NCBI GenBank assembly: GCA_965207805.1
Contig: OZ242312.1
Span: 3,038,001-3,102,000 of the forward strand
Direction: 5' to 3'
Length of the DNA: 64,000 nt
Origin: Palauibacter sp965207805
GTDB taxonomy: Bacteria > Gemmatimonadota > Gemmatimonadetes > Palauibacterales > Palauibacteraceae
The position numbers were made by a program, and so were the translations under genes. Within the stretch, counting starts at the first letter, position 1, and each line of letters opens with the position of its first letter. The notes beneath the pieces are model-generated. The model did not search any database, was not told the DNA's origin, and was given only the letters and a program-made list of their open reading frames with translations. Below are positions 35,473 to 45,400 of this stretch, piece by piece.

Positions 35473-35907
35473 TCAGACGCGCTGATGGTCGGGGCGCCAG
35501 TCCTGGACAGCCTGCTTTATGGACTTCCGGTCCGTCAGTTCGCCGGCGAGGACCCGGCGTACCAGGCCGGGCAGTTCGGCGTCGGAAGCGAAGCGCAAGG
35601 CGATGAGTTGGTCCGTCGTCAGCCGCCCGATTTCGCCCTTCAGCTCGTCCGGCAGAGTCCTCTCGAGGCGGAGGCGCTCCTCGAGGCGGATCACCCGGTC
35701 CTGAACGCCCGTCGAGAAGCGGCGCGCGAAGAGAAGGCCGATCGCCGTACAGGCGGCGACCACGAACAGGGCCAGGGTCCCCGCGCGGAAATCCGCGACG
35801 AGCAGGTAGCCGACGCCGACGGTAGCGGCCGTAGAGAGAAAGCACCCCGCGAGGTACAGCAGCGGAGGGCGCCTGCCGTGGTTCGCGTAGTTCTGGGCCT
35901 GCGCCAT
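35473..35907 (-). CDS. DUF6526 family membrane protein
   Basis: The 144-residue protein starts MAQAQNYANHGRRPP, has two helices (LLYLAGCFLSTAATVGVGYLL and LALFVVAACTAIGLLFA) and the family's conserved tail: VQDRVIRLEERLRLERTLP, LTTDQLIALRFASDAELP and WRPDHQRV. I placed the start at 35907, seven bases after AGGAGG; two further in-frame starts lie 3 and 6 bases upstream. Role of the family unknown. Confidence 0.88.
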   Translation of the reverse strand: MAQAQNYANHGRRPPLLYLAGCFLSTAATVGVGYLLVADFRAGTLALFVVAACTAIGLLFARRFSTGVQDRVIRLEERLRLERTLPDELKGEIGRLTTDQLIALRFASDAELPGLVRRVLAGELTDRKSIKQAVQDWRPDHQRV

Positions 35908-36009
35908 CACCATTCCTCCTACCGTCCACTTGGCGTCGCCCACTCAGGCAGCGGCAACTCCGCAAGTTGCGTTTCGGGTGGGGGTCGACGATGCTTCATA
36001 CGTAATTCC

Positions 36010-36076
36010 TCAGGTCGTCCTCTACTGCACAGAACCTTCGGGCGCAGCAAGACGCTGAGGTAAGAGCCCCGAGGCC
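36010..36076. repeat. Dispersed repeat, copy 4 (short)
   Basis: It shares GTCGTCC.CTACTGCACAG, CCTTCGGGCG and GACGCTGAGG with copy 1 at 4128-4178, and GCCCCGAGG with the 3' part of copy 1. It forms the 3' end of the truncated hicA. Confidence 0.6.
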
Positions 36077-36186
36077 GTCGACACCTTCTTGGCCTTCCGG
36101 TTGATGTAGAGCGTGTGGTTCCCACCCTCACGCAGGAAGGCGCACCCGTGTTGCGTCAGGTGCCGCAATAAGTCCCGGCGCTTCAC
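36022..36186 (-). pseudogene. hicA: HicA toxin truncated by the dispersed repeat
   Basis: GTG 36186 opens KRRDLLRHLTQHGCAFLREG, then GNHTLYINRKAKKVST, the N-terminal two-thirds of a HicA dsRBD-like mRNA interferase including the catalytic His of GNH. The expected VPRH..ARKICRDL tail is replaced by sequence of the repeat and ends at TAG 36024-36022 after 54 codons. The GTG overlaps the HicB stop (GTGA). The toxin is probably inactive. Confidence 0.75.
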
Positions 36187-36401
36187 GCAGTGACAGTGAT
36201 CGGCTCTCTGATGACCGCACCGCCGCCGTCTTCGCGGGCCATTTCCCGGTTGGCTTCGACCACCAAGGCGACGGCTTCGCGAAGGTTCGTCCGAGCTTCT
36301 TCGATGGAAGCGCCTTGGGTGTTGGCGCCGGGGAATTCCTCGATGAAGGCGATGTAACCCTCAGGAACCTTCCGGAACACCGCGGTGCATTGCAGGTCCA
36401 C
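36183..36401 (-). CDS. hicB: HicB antitoxin
   Basis: The 72-residue protein has the HicB RNase-H-like core YIAFIEEFPGANTQGASIEEARTNLREAVALVVEANREM. It is the short form without a C-terminal DNA-binding domain. It precedes the truncated hicA and overlaps it by four bases. Confidence 0.88.
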   Translation of the reverse strand: MDLQCTAVFRKVPEGYIAFIEEFPGANTQGASIEEARTNLREAVALVVEANREMAREDGGGAVIREPITVTA

Positions 36402-36521
36402 TACAGATCTCCTCGCGATTCGAGTTGGTGACTACCGGTGAGGTGCAGATTCATGGTCCATTGACTCTACCAAACAACCGGGTTCGCTGCTACTTGCGCG
36501 GCGGATCGCAACAACTCCACC

Positions 36522-36570
36522 ACCTCCCTTCGCCAAGCCCCCAATTCGGGGGAGGTTGGCGGGCGCGGAG
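36522..36570. promoter_or_regulatory. CCCCCAATTCGGGGG palindrome in larger inverted repeat
   Basis: CGCCAA (36530-36535) and TTGGCG (36556-36561) flank CCCCC-AATTC-GGGGG. It lies about 90 bp upstream of the 36650 gene in the otherwise empty 36402-36649 interval and belongs to the palindrome family. Confidence 0.55.
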
Positions 36571-36649
36571 GGCCGCTACCTTTCCCGTCGAGAGGCCGTC
36601 CGGCCGCCTCCCCGCCCGTCGACGCCTGCGCGAACCCTGAAGAACCGAG

Positions 36650-38401
36650 ATGGAAATACGTATGCCCAAACAGGAATCGGAGAGCGCCCTCCGCCTCCGC
36701 CAATCCGACGTGCGCGAAGCCGCCATTGCCGCGTGCCACCGGGTCGGGCTCTACCGCCGCATCTCCGACCCGGACAGCGACCTCTTCCTCGATCGTCCGT
36801 GCGTGGAACTCGTGGAGGCGTCGGCTGATCGCTGCCCGGTCTCGCCCCCGTACAACGACACGCTGATGACGTTTCGGGCGCGCTACGTCGGCGCGCTGAA
36901 GGAGAAGGGGTACGAGACGGTCCGGGTGTACCTGCAGCGGCTGTGCACGGAGGACTGGACGTGGCGGCGCTGGTGCCGGTATCACGCCCGCCGCATCTCC
37001 GCTCTGCTTCCGGCGGCGGCGCTCGGGGCGGCGGCGCTTGGGGCCGCGGGTCCGCGGCCGGCCACCGCTCAAGACATCTTCTACTCGGAACCCGCGCCGG
37101 GAGTGGGAGCCACGACCGAACTCGCCGGCGGCGCCGGTTTCCGGGAGGACCTCGTCGTCGACCTCTACTTCTACGCGCGCGGGCGGGGGGCCTCCGATCT
37201 CGTGGCCGACGTGATTCTTCCGGACGACAAGTCGACGGAGGAACGGGTGTTCGCGGTGCAGCGGGGCGTGGGGACCGGAGGCGCGGTGCAGCGGGGCGCG
37301 GGGACCGGGGACGCGCGCGTCGAACGCTGCCGGGTCGTCGACCGGGGCACCGTCTGCCGACCCCTGGATCCGCCCGCTTCCATCGGCGTCGGCGGGTGCG
37401 GCGACGGGGCGGCCGACTGCTGGGGCGACCGGGTCGAGATCGAACTGCCGCCGCTGGACATGGATTGGGGCGGCGAGTTCCTGCGCCTCACGCTGCCCCG
37501 CAGGGCTTTCACCCTCACCGGATGCGCGTGCGAGGACACCGGCGGGCGGCTGGTCGCGAAGCGGGACCCGGACGGGAACGCCGTGATCCGGGACTCGCCG
37601 GCACTCGTCGTGCCCCTCCCCGCCCCCTCCGACGTCGAGCGGCAGTACCTGGAACAGCGGCCGTTCCTGCGATTCAACGTGAATCCGTTCACGCGCGACG
37701 AATCCCGGGCCGGCGGGTTCGAGGACCTGAGCCTGTCGTTCGACGGAGGCGTCTACCGGCAGCAGGCCCACGGTCGCTGGCTCGCTCAGGCCAGGTGGTC
37801 GGGCGATCTCGCGACCCGGGACGACACCAACTTCAACCGCGTGACGCTGGAGGCCGGCGCCGCGTTCAACCTCCTGCCCGGCGACTGGCTGCCGCTGACG
37901 CTCAGCGCGAAGGGGCAGTCGGACCAGGGGTTCGACGCCGTCGACGTGTCGGCCGAAGCCCGGCTCGCGTACGTGCTGCCCTTCAATCCGACGTTTCAGT
38001 CAGGCGCCTACCGGCCCGCGACGGCGCCCCGCCTCAATGTGATCGCCGCCTACGGCCGGGAACTGGTCCGGCCCGCGGAGCCGACGGAGCCGGCGGACTC
38101 CGGCACCCGATCGTTCCGGCGCCTCGGCTACGAGCTGTGGTGGCGGCTCCCCGTCTCCGGGAACGTGCTGCTGAACATCCACCACGCCGGGCTGTGGAAC
38201 CGTCCGGACGGCGCCGGCGGCGACTTCCACACGCTCTGGGACCTGGCCCTGGAGGTCGATGTGGGCGGGGTCACCTACCTCGTGGGATACCAGAGGGGAA
38301 GCGCGGCCCCGCTGTTCATGCCGATCGAAACCACGCGCGCAGGCCTGAGCTTCGCCATCGGGGGCGGGAGGGCGGAGGCGGGGGGACCGGACGCGGACTA
38401 G
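36650..38401 (+). CDS. Envelope protein with late signal peptide and barrel-like C-terminus
   Basis: The 583-residue frame has its hydrophobic signal (ALLPAAALGAAALGAAGPRPATAQ) only at about residue 117-140, so either a 110-residue cytoplasmic extension exists or the real start is further in (ATG 36866). The mature part has strand-rich repeats ending in an amphipathic barrel-like region (LALEVDVGGVTYLVGYQRG..ETTRAGLSFAIGGG). A 21-base tandem duplication near 37255-37310 encodes VQRGVGTGGAVQRGAGTGDA. Family not recognised. Its stop overlaps that of the convergent winged-helix gene. Confidence 0.72.
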   Translation: MEIRMPKQESESALRLRQSDVREAAIAACHRVGLYRRISDPDSDLFLDRPCVELVEASADRCPVSPPYNDTLMTFRARYVGALKEKGYETVRVYLQRLCTEDWTWRRWCRYHARRISALLPAAALGAAALGAAGPRPATAQDIFYSEPAPGVGATTELAGGAGFREDLVVDLYFYARGRGASDLVADVILPDDKSTEERVFAVQRGVGTGGAVQRGAGTGDARVERCRVVDRGTVCRPLDPPASIGVGGCGDGAADCWGDRVEIELPPLDMDWGGEFLRLTLPRRAFTLTGCACEDTGGRLVAKRDPDGNAVIRDSPALVVPLPAPSDVERQYLEQRPFLRFNVNPFTRDESRAGGFEDLSLSFDGGVYRQQAHGRWLAQARWSGDLATRDDTNFNRVTLEAGAAFNLLPGDWLPLTLSAKGQSDQGFDAVDVSAEARLAYVLPFNPTFQSGAYRPATAPRLNVIAAYGRELVRPAEPTEPADSGTRSFRRLGYELWWRLPVSGNVLLNIHHAGLWNRPDGAGGDFHTLWDLALEVDVGGVTYLVGYQRGSAAPLFMPIETTRAGLSFAIGGGRAEAGGPDAD

Positions 38402-38673
38402 TCGGGAGGATCTGGCCGCAGCGCCGCGGTGCCGATCGAGCCCTTCAGGCTTGGCTGTTGCCGGGCTGCCCGCGCCAAATCCCGACCTTTGGCCGTCAGC
38501 TTGTACAGGCGACCATCATCGCTGGCCAGGCGCGCGAAACCCGAAGTGAGAAGGGCATCGATGGCCCGCGCCGCCCGAACGGCGGAGCCGCCCAGGAGCG
38601 AACGGACGCCCATGGCGCCGAACGGGGAACCGTCGGCGTACTTGAGCAGGATCTTCTTGGCGTCGTCCGTCAT
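38398..38673 (-). CDS. Small winged-helix-like protein
   Basis: The 91-residue protein (ATG 38673, weak ribosome-binding site) reads as a winged helix: AKKILLKYADGSPFGAMGVRSLLGG..ARAIDALLTSGFARLASDDGRLYKLTAKGRDLAR. ATG 38748 in frame would add 25 residues. Likely DNA-binding; target unknown. Confidence 0.65.
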   Translation of the reverse strand: MTDDAKKILLKYADGSPFGAMGVRSLLGGSAVRAARAIDALLTSGFARLASDDGRLYKLTAKGRDLARAARQQPSLKGSIGTAALRPDPPD

Positions 38674-38807
38674 CCTGGTCGCACGGCATAGGGCCCGGGC
38701 TGGCTCGGCCGATGGCTGGTAATCGCGAGAACCTACATAGTAGTCCATCTTGTGCGATCGTTGGGCGCCAGAGATCCGAGCGTTGACGATATTTTGGCGA
38801 TATTGGG

Positions 38808-38830
38808 CGGTCCGCGCACGCTGCGGACCG
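38808..38830. terminator. Hairpin between LuxR and winged-helix genes
   Basis: CGGTCCGC, a 7-base loop and GCGGACCG lie 23 bp after the stop of the minus-strand LuxR gene. No T-tract follows, so it may be a Rho-dependent terminator or an operator of the downstream gene. Confidence 0.4.
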
Positions 38831-38852
38831 TCAAACGACTGGCGGAAGCGGG

Positions 38853-40007
38853 TCAGTCGGGGGGGTCGGCGAAGCCCTCGAGCGACAGCACCCGCCGCAC
38901 CAGGTCCACCTGCCGCGAGACGCGCTGCTTGCGGAAGATCTGCTTCAGGTGCCAGCGAACGGTCTCCTCCGTGCGCCCGGTGGCCAGGGCGACCTCGCGC
39001 AGGGTCCGGCCGGTGGCCAGCGCCACGGCCAGCCGACTCTCCGCCGGTGTAAGGCCCAGGGACGCTGCCACCCGGGCCGGATCGATCCGCGCCGGGCCGC
39101 TCGGATCCGCGATGAGGACGACCGCGCCGATCGTGCGCGTTCTGAAGTGCGGATACTCGTCGCCCACGGGGGTGATGTGCAGCGCCAGCGGCGGCTCGGA
39201 GGAGGCGCGGGCGACCCTCATCGAACCCGCGGAGCCACGCTCCCCGAACGGGGGCAGGGCGCGCGTCAGCAGGCGGGACAGTTCGGCGTGGTCCGCCGCC
39301 TTCCGGGCACACAGGAGCCCGTCGAAGTCCGTCAGGCCATCGCCGTCGCGCAGCATCTCCGACGCCCGGTCGTTGGCCGTCATGATCCGGCCGCGCCGGT
39401 CGAGATGGATGACGCCGAAACGCCGGCTGGTGAGGAGTTCGGTCGCGGAGGGGCCCGTCACCTCGGCTTCGGCAAGCGCCTGGCACATGATCGCAAACTG
39501 GCGAACGTGCGGACGAAGTCGCTGGATCAGCCGGATCTGATCGGAACTCCAGCCGCCTCGCTCCCTGGAATCGCAGATCAACCATCCGACGTGCAGACCG
39601 TCCGGGCCGTCCATCCGGAGGTAGAGCCCGTTCTGCGCCCTCATCTCGGCCAGCGCCTCGTTGTACGCGGGCGAGGCCTTCTTCTCTTCGTCCGTGTAGA
39701 GATCCGCCGCGGGCGTGAAAACCCCGTGCTGCAGCCGAGCCCAGCGCCGGATGCTTTCATCCGTGGGCCAGTATTCCTCGAAATACCGGCGCTCCCAGTC
39801 CTCGCGGCGCTGTCCGTGGAGGCAGATCCGCGCCAGCAGGATGGCCCCGTCTGCCTGAGACTGTCCTTCGCCCACCCCCAGGGAGCTGCCGCTCATACCG
39901 TTGACTTCGCCGAGCAGGCGCTCCGCTTCGTGCCACCACACGTCGTCGAACGCGGCGTCCTGTATCAACGCCCGGATGCGCTCGTAGTCCTCCTGAGAAT
40001 ACGTCAC
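38853..40007 (-). CDS. LuxR-family transcriptional regulator (paralogue)
   Basis: The 384-residue protein is a paralogue of the regulator at 19687: same length, shared DLYTDEEKKASPAYNE and QNGLYLRMDGPDGLHVGWL, PAS-like region (GVIHLDRRGRIMTANDRASEML), and C-terminal HTH (GLTPAESRLAVALATGRTLREVALATGRTEETVRWHLKQIFRK). Palindrome-family sites lie about 70-120 bp upstream, as they do for the paralogue. Confidence 0.88.
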   Translation of the reverse strand: MTYSQEDYERIRALIQDAAFDDVWWHEAERLLGEVNGMSGSSLGVGEGQSQADGAILLARICLHGQRREDWERRYFEEYWPTDESIRRWARLQHGVFTPAADLYTDEEKKASPAYNEALAEMRAQNGLYLRMDGPDGLHVGWLICDSRERGGWSSDQIRLIQRLRPHVRQFAIMCQALAEAEVTGPSATELLTSRRFGVIHLDRRGRIMTANDRASEMLRDGDGLTDFDGLLCARKAADHAELSRLLTRALPPFGERGSAGSMRVARASSEPPLALHITPVGDEYPHFRTRTIGAVVLIADPSGPARIDPARVAASLGLTPAESRLAVALATGRTLREVALATGRTEETVRWHLKQIFRKQRVSRQVDLVRRVLSLEGFADPPD

Positions 40008-40075
40008 CGGTGCCTGGCCCTCCGCTCCACCGCTTCTGCGTCATGGTCGGCCGTCCACGGCCGATTCCCGAGCAA

Positions 40076-40131
40076 CCCCGCCAAATTGGGGGGATACAGG
40101 CACCCGACGCGCCCCCGATTTGGGGGGGATG
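40076..40131. promoter_or_regulatory. Two palindrome-family sites upstream of the LuxR paralogue
   Basis: CCGCCAAATTGGGGGGATAC (40078-40097) and GCCCCCGATTTGGGGGGGA (40111-40129) are 35 bp apart in the 130-bp gap between the LuxR gene and the end of the CRTAC1-type gene. Confidence 0.55.
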
Positions 40132-40137
40132 GATCCG

Positions 40138-42438
40138 TTAAGAGGGGGCGCCGGAGAGGCGGATTCGGGGTCTCTCGAGGGGTTCGGCGGTGCCGGTTCC
40201 CTCTCTGATGCGGTAGGCGCGGTCGAGGGCGAGGCCGGTGAGGCGGTCGACGGTGCCGGAGCCGGGCCAGCGGATTTCGACGGACTCGATGCGGGTGGCG
40301 GGGCCGAGGCCGATCTCCTGGCGAAGGGGGTTCGAGCCGAAGCTGCCGCCCGTGCCGGCGCGGCGGTGGATCCGCCTCGTGCCCTCCGGTCCTTCTATGG
40401 TCACCGTGATGCGGGCGCCGATGCCGGCGCGGTTCGCCTGTTCGCCCACCAGCGTGAGCGCGATCCAGCGGTGGTCGAACCCGGGGTTCTCGTACAGGGC
40501 GTTCGGCGACAGGTCGCCCTCGTTGGCGCCCCCGAGCTGGATGTGGAGGTCGGTGTCGCCGTCGTTGTCGATGTCCACGAAGGAGACGGCGTGTCCCTTG
40601 TGCAGGCTGCCGAAGCCGCCCGCGCCGGTGATCTCCTCGAAGCGGTCGCCGAGGTTGCGGAACATCCGGTTCGGCATCAGCTGCCGGAGGTCGGGGTCGC
40701 CCGTCCCGACGAGGAAGTCGAGCCGGCCGTCGCCGTCGAGGTCGCCGTAGTTCGACCCCATCGCATACATAATCCGGTCGACGCCCCGCGCGGCGGTGAC
40801 GTCCTCGAAGGTGCCGTCCCCGAGGTTCCGGTACAGGCGGGGGAGCTCGGCGGAGTGCGGTTCGCCGGTCATCTCGCGCACGAGGTCCGCGGTCTGGGCG
40901 GCGTAGCCCGCGACGTAGAGGTCGAGCCAGCCGTCGTTGTCGAAGTCCCAGAACCAGGTCGGGAAGCTGGCCAGCGGTTCGCCGACGCCGGCCCGGTCGG
41001 TCGCATCCTCGAAGGCCCACGCTCCGTCGGCGCCGGGACCCAGGTTGCGGTACAGGCGGTTGGAGGCGTGGAGGATCGAGAGATAGAGGTCCGGGCGGCC
41101 GTCGTTGTCGTAATCCCCCCAGGTGACGCCCTTCACGAAGTCGGAGACCTCGATGCCGACGTCGGCGGCTACCTCCTCGAAGGTGCCGTCGCCGCGGTTG
41201 CGGTAGAGTTCGCTGCGGTGCGAGAGGCTGTCCCTCGACTCGTTCCCGATGAAGAGGTCGAGCCAGCCGTCGCCGTCGAAGTCGGCCCACCCGCCGGTCT
41301 GGGTTGGGTGCTCGGAATAGAGTCCGGCCTCCCGCGTCACGTCGGAGAAGGTGCCGCCGTCGTTGCGCAGAAGGGAGTTGGGGAGGGGCTGCACGAGCCA
41401 GCCGCCGCGGAGGACGAAGACGTCCGCGTCGCCGTCGTTGTCGTAGTCGGCGTGGACGAGGTTGAGCCCGCCGAGGAGGCCCTCGAGCCCCGCCTCGGCG
41501 GTCCGGTCGACGAAGCCGCCCGCGCCATCGCTCTCGAAGTAGCGGAGTTGGTGCAGGAGGCCGCGGGAGGACGTCATCACGTCCGGCAGGCCGTCGCCGC
41601 TGAGGTCATCGACGATGGCGCCGCCGGAGAGGGAGACGGCGTCCAGGCCCGCGCGCGTGGCCACGTCGTCGAAGCGGGGGAACTCGCCGGCGCCGCCCAC
41701 GGCGGTCCCCTCGATCCTGTACTCGGGCGGGACGCTGTCGGGCCACGTGCCGGCGGTCATCGCGGCGAGGTTCAGGACCCAGCGCGCCCGGAGGTCGTCG
41801 GGGCGCAACTGGAGGAGCGACCGGTGCCACCCGACCGCCGCGTTGAGGGCGGCGCGCGCCGAATCGGAGACGGGGGCGGGGGCGGGGCCGGAGACGGCCG
41901 GGGGCACGGCGGGCCAGCAGGGGGAGCGCTCGAGGGCCGGTTCGACGGTGCCCGCGGCGGGTCCCGCGGCCGGGCATGCGAGTTCGGCGCCGAGGCGCAG
42001 AAAGGCGATCCCGATGAGTTCCTCGATGGAGCGGCGGAAGCCGGGGAAGGGCTCGGCCGGGATCGCGTCCAGCGTCTGGTCGACGAAGATGAACTGTTCG
42101 AGGGCTGGCTGGGTGTGTCCCGCGTTCAGGAGTTCGCGCGCGGCGTTGGCGGCGCGGACGAGCATCTCCGCGCCGTCCGTCGACGGCGGCAGGTTCGTGA
42201 GGTAGCGGAGGCGCGCGGTGTTGAGTTGCTCGTCGAGCAGGGGGTCGGCCGAGTCGGCGAGCGCGAGCAGGCGGGCGGCCATCTCGCGCGTCCCGGCCGT
42301 GGGGCCGGGGCCGGGGGAGTCGGCGGCCGGTTCTCCGCAGGCGGCCGGCAGCGCCACCGCGAGCAGCGTGGCGGTGAGCCGGACGGCGGCCGCCGGGGGC
42401 CGGTCCCGCGTCCGGCGGGTCGCGGTGTTGGCGTTCAC
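40138..42438 (-). CDS. CRTAC1-type FG-GAP/ASPIC lipoprotein
   Basis: From GTG 42438, which overlaps the upstream TGA, the 766-residue protein has a lipobox (LLAVALPAAC), a helical N-terminal region of about 200 residues, then six or more FG-GAP/VCBS calcium-binding repeats (DYDNDGDADVFV, DFDGDGWLDLFIG, DYDNDGRPDLYLS, DFDNDGWLDLYV, DLDGDGRLDFLVG, DIDNDGDTDLHI) and a C-terminal ASPIC/UnbV domain (GARITVTIEGPEGTRRIHR..VEIRWPGSG). It should be a seven-bladed propeller exported to the envelope. The role of the family is unclear. Confidence 0.9.
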   Translation of the reverse strand: MNANTATRRTRDRPPAAAVRLTATLLAVALPAACGEPAADSPGPGPTAGTREMAARLLALADSADPLLDEQLNTARLRYLTNLPPSTDGAEMLVRAANAARELLNAGHTQPALEQFIFVDQTLDAIPAEPFPGFRRSIEELIGIAFLRLGAELACPAAGPAAGTVEPALERSPCWPAVPPAVSGPAPAPVSDSARAALNAAVGWHRSLLQLRPDDLRARWVLNLAAMTAGTWPDSVPPEYRIEGTAVGGAGEFPRFDDVATRAGLDAVSLSGGAIVDDLSGDGLPDVMTSSRGLLHQLRYFESDGAGGFVDRTAEAGLEGLLGGLNLVHADYDNDGDADVFVLRGGWLVQPLPNSLLRNDGGTFSDVTREAGLYSEHPTQTGGWADFDGDGWLDLFIGNESRDSLSHRSELYRNRGDGTFEEVAADVGIEVSDFVKGVTWGDYDNDGRPDLYLSILHASNRLYRNLGPGADGAWAFEDATDRAGVGEPLASFPTWFWDFDNDGWLDLYVAGYAAQTADLVREMTGEPHSAELPRLYRNLGDGTFEDVTAARGVDRIMYAMGSNYGDLDGDGRLDFLVGTGDPDLRQLMPNRMFRNLGDRFEEITGAGGFGSLHKGHAVSFVDIDNDGDTDLHIQLGGANEGDLSPNALYENPGFDHRWIALTLVGEQANRAGIGARITVTIEGPEGTRRIHRRAGTGGSFGSNPLRQEIGLGPATRIESVEIRWPGSGTVDRLTGLALDRAYRIREGTGTAEPLERPRIRLSGAPS

Positions 42439-45400
42439 GAGCCTTCGCCTCTTCTGAGCGTGACCTCGGGGGCGCCGGTCTCCGGGGCGCCTGGCTCCAC
42501 CGGGAATGTCTCCTCGACGCCGTCCGGCCAGCGTACGGTCAGGGCGCGGATGTCCGCCGCGCGCCCCAGCACCTGCACGGATCCGTTGAAGGACCAATAC
42601 CCGCTCCCGAACTGGATTTCCCGCGCGGGACCCTCGCTCCCGTCGGCGTACGTCGGGCGCAGCCGCGCACCGGCCGCGCCCGTAGCGGCCCCGCTGGGTG
42701 ACGCCCCGCCCCCGGTCGCTTCGCCCGCGGACAGCCGGACGCGCAACCCCGGCGCTCCGCCGCGCCCGCGGAAGATGACGGTCTCGGCGCCGTTCTGCCC
42801 GACGGCCAGGTCCCAGCGTCCGTCGGCGTCGAAGTCGGCCACGGCGGCGGCGCGGGCGTCCCCATACACCTCGACTCCGCTCCGGGCCGCGTCGAGGACC
42901 GTGAACCCGCCCGCTCCGTCGCCGAGCAGCACGGCGCCGCGGCCCGCGTCGTGGCGTTCGAGGCCCCGCGGCGTCGCGAAGTAGTTCTGCGCAAGAAATA
43001 GATCCTCGCGGCCATCCCGGTCGAAGTCCGCCACCGCCACCCCGAAGGCGGGGGCGAGTTGGACGGCGGCCGGCAGCGGGCGCGGCTCGAACCGCCCGCC
43101 GAGGTTGAGAAACACGGTGTGGCGCAGCGTCGCGGCGCTCGCCCGGTAGAGTCCCGTGCGCCCCGTTCCGAGGAGGTCGTCGACGGAACTCCGGGCGAAG
43201 GCCTCGAAGGTGGGAGCCGGCCGCCGCAGGAAGGGGAGCGTCGTTCCGAGCGTGAGATAGTCGCGCACCGGGCGTTCGACGCCGTCGGCGCCGGTCTCGA
43301 ACTCGATGAGGTCGACGAGGCCGTTTCCGTCGAAGTCGGACGCGACCGCGCCGACGGGCCGCTCGGGGCTCGCGAAGCGTCCGGTGTTCGTCCCCCACGC
43401 GGTCACGGCCAGGTCCGGGCGGCCGTCCGCGTTGAAGTCTCCCGTCGCGATGCCGTTCCAGCGGCCGGTGTGCGGGGCGAGGCCCCACGCCTCCGTCGCG
43501 TCGGTGAAGCGGCCCCCGTCGTTCTCCAGGAGCCGCACGGGGCCCCACTCCAGCGCGAGGATCAGGTCGGGGTCGCCGTCCTGGTCCACGTCGGAAAACA
43601 CGGCCCCGGAGACGAGCCCGATCCCCCGCAGGGCCTCGGCGGCCTCCGCGTCGACGACCCAGTCGCCGCCCTCGGCCAGGAGCAACCTCGAGTCGGCGGG
43701 CAGGGGGTAGGCGCCGGGGGTGGCACGGGCGCCGGCGAAGAGGTCGAGATCGCCGTCTCCGTCCACATCGGCGGCCGCCAGGGGCCCCGTCGCGTGGCGG
43801 GTCGGCGGGACGGCGGGCGCGGGGCCCGCATCGAGGTGGGCGAGGGGCGGAATCGCGTCGAGGTCGGCCGGCGAGCGGGCTTCCCAGGCGCTAACGCCCG
43901 CGACGATGACCGGGCGGCCGGCCGTGGGGAGCGCGATGATGGACGTGTGGTCGCCGACGGCGGGGGCGCCGATGGGCACGGGGTCCGCCAGCCGCCCGGC
44001 CTCGTTGACGGCGAGCTGGGCGCGGCCTCCCGCCCCCGCCCCGAACAGCAGATCCGGGTCGCCATCCGCGTCCGCATCCACCCACGCCACGCCCGGGCCG
44101 CCGCGGGACAGCTCGAGGGGCACGAGCGGCTGCCGGGCCAGCTCGTCGAAGGCCGATTCGCCGTGCCGCCCGACCGCCTCCGGGCCCGCGAACAGCGCCG
44201 CGCCGCTCCCTGCGCCGGCATCGCCGCCCGGCTCCGCGCCGACACCCGGCCGCGCCGCGCTCTCCGGGCCGCCCTCCGCGCTCTCTGGGCCGCCGGCCCT
44301 GGCCCCGCCCTCCGTGGGCGGCTCCACCTCGTAGGCATGGTTCGCGAGCACGCGGACGGTCCGGCTCCGCCCGGAGGGCCAGGTGATCGTCGCTTCGGCC
44401 GCCTCGCGGTCGCCCATCGCGAAGGTGAGCCCCGGATCCGAACCGGAGAGGTACATGCCGCCCGAGGTCACCTGCCGCGTCTGGTCGGGCAGCGCCCTCT
44501 CCGCCGACGCACGCTCCGGCGGCGCCTGCTCCACCGCGACCATGCCGGCGAGCACTACGCGCGCCCCGATCGCCTGCGTGTTGCGACCCTCCCCGAGCAC
44601 CCGCAGGGCGACCCGCGCCCTTCCGGCGTCGTTCCGCAGGACGAGGGGCGGTGCGTCCAGCCGCGTGATCACTACGTCCCGGTCGCCGTCGCGGTCGAAG
44701 TCCGCCGCCGCGATCCCGTGGCTCACGTCCGGCTCCGTCCCGTATCCCCAACTTCGGGTCATATCCACGAAGGCGCCGTCGCCGAGATTGCGGAAGGCGA
44801 GGTTCCGCAGCGGGAGCGACGGAAACACCCCGAGTTCCTCGCGCCAGTCCACCTGGATGCGGCGGGTGCGCAGCGCCTCCTGTGTGTCTCCATCGAGCGG
44901 GTCCCAGGCGTGTCCGTTCGTGATCAGCAGATCCTCGTAGCCGTCGAGTTCGACGTCGAGGAACATCGCGCCCCAGGTCCATTCCGTGGCGTCGACCCCC
45001 GCCGCCCGCGCCGTCTCCGCCCAGGTCCCGTCGCCCCGGTTGAGCTGCAGGGTGTTCCGGTCCGCCGACGTCCGCGTCGCGTGACCGCCCGGGGCCGTCC
45101 ATCCGGCCGCGCCGAGCGCGACCTGCTCCCGTCTCCGCACCGGATCGGGCGAGAGCATCTCCGTCGCCACGAAGTCGGTGTCGCCATCACCATCGATGTC
45201 GGAGAAGTCGACCCCCATGGAGGAGGTGCTCTCGGTGCGGAGTGCGAGCCCCGACGCAGCGGTGAAGGTGCCCTCCTCGTTGATCCAGAACCCGTCCCGG
45301 CTCCCCAGGTCGTTGGCGACGAAGAGGTCGGCGTCCCCGTCGTCATCCGCATCGAAGAAGCGCGCGACGAGCCCCCAGTCGCGGGGAATGTCGGCGATCG

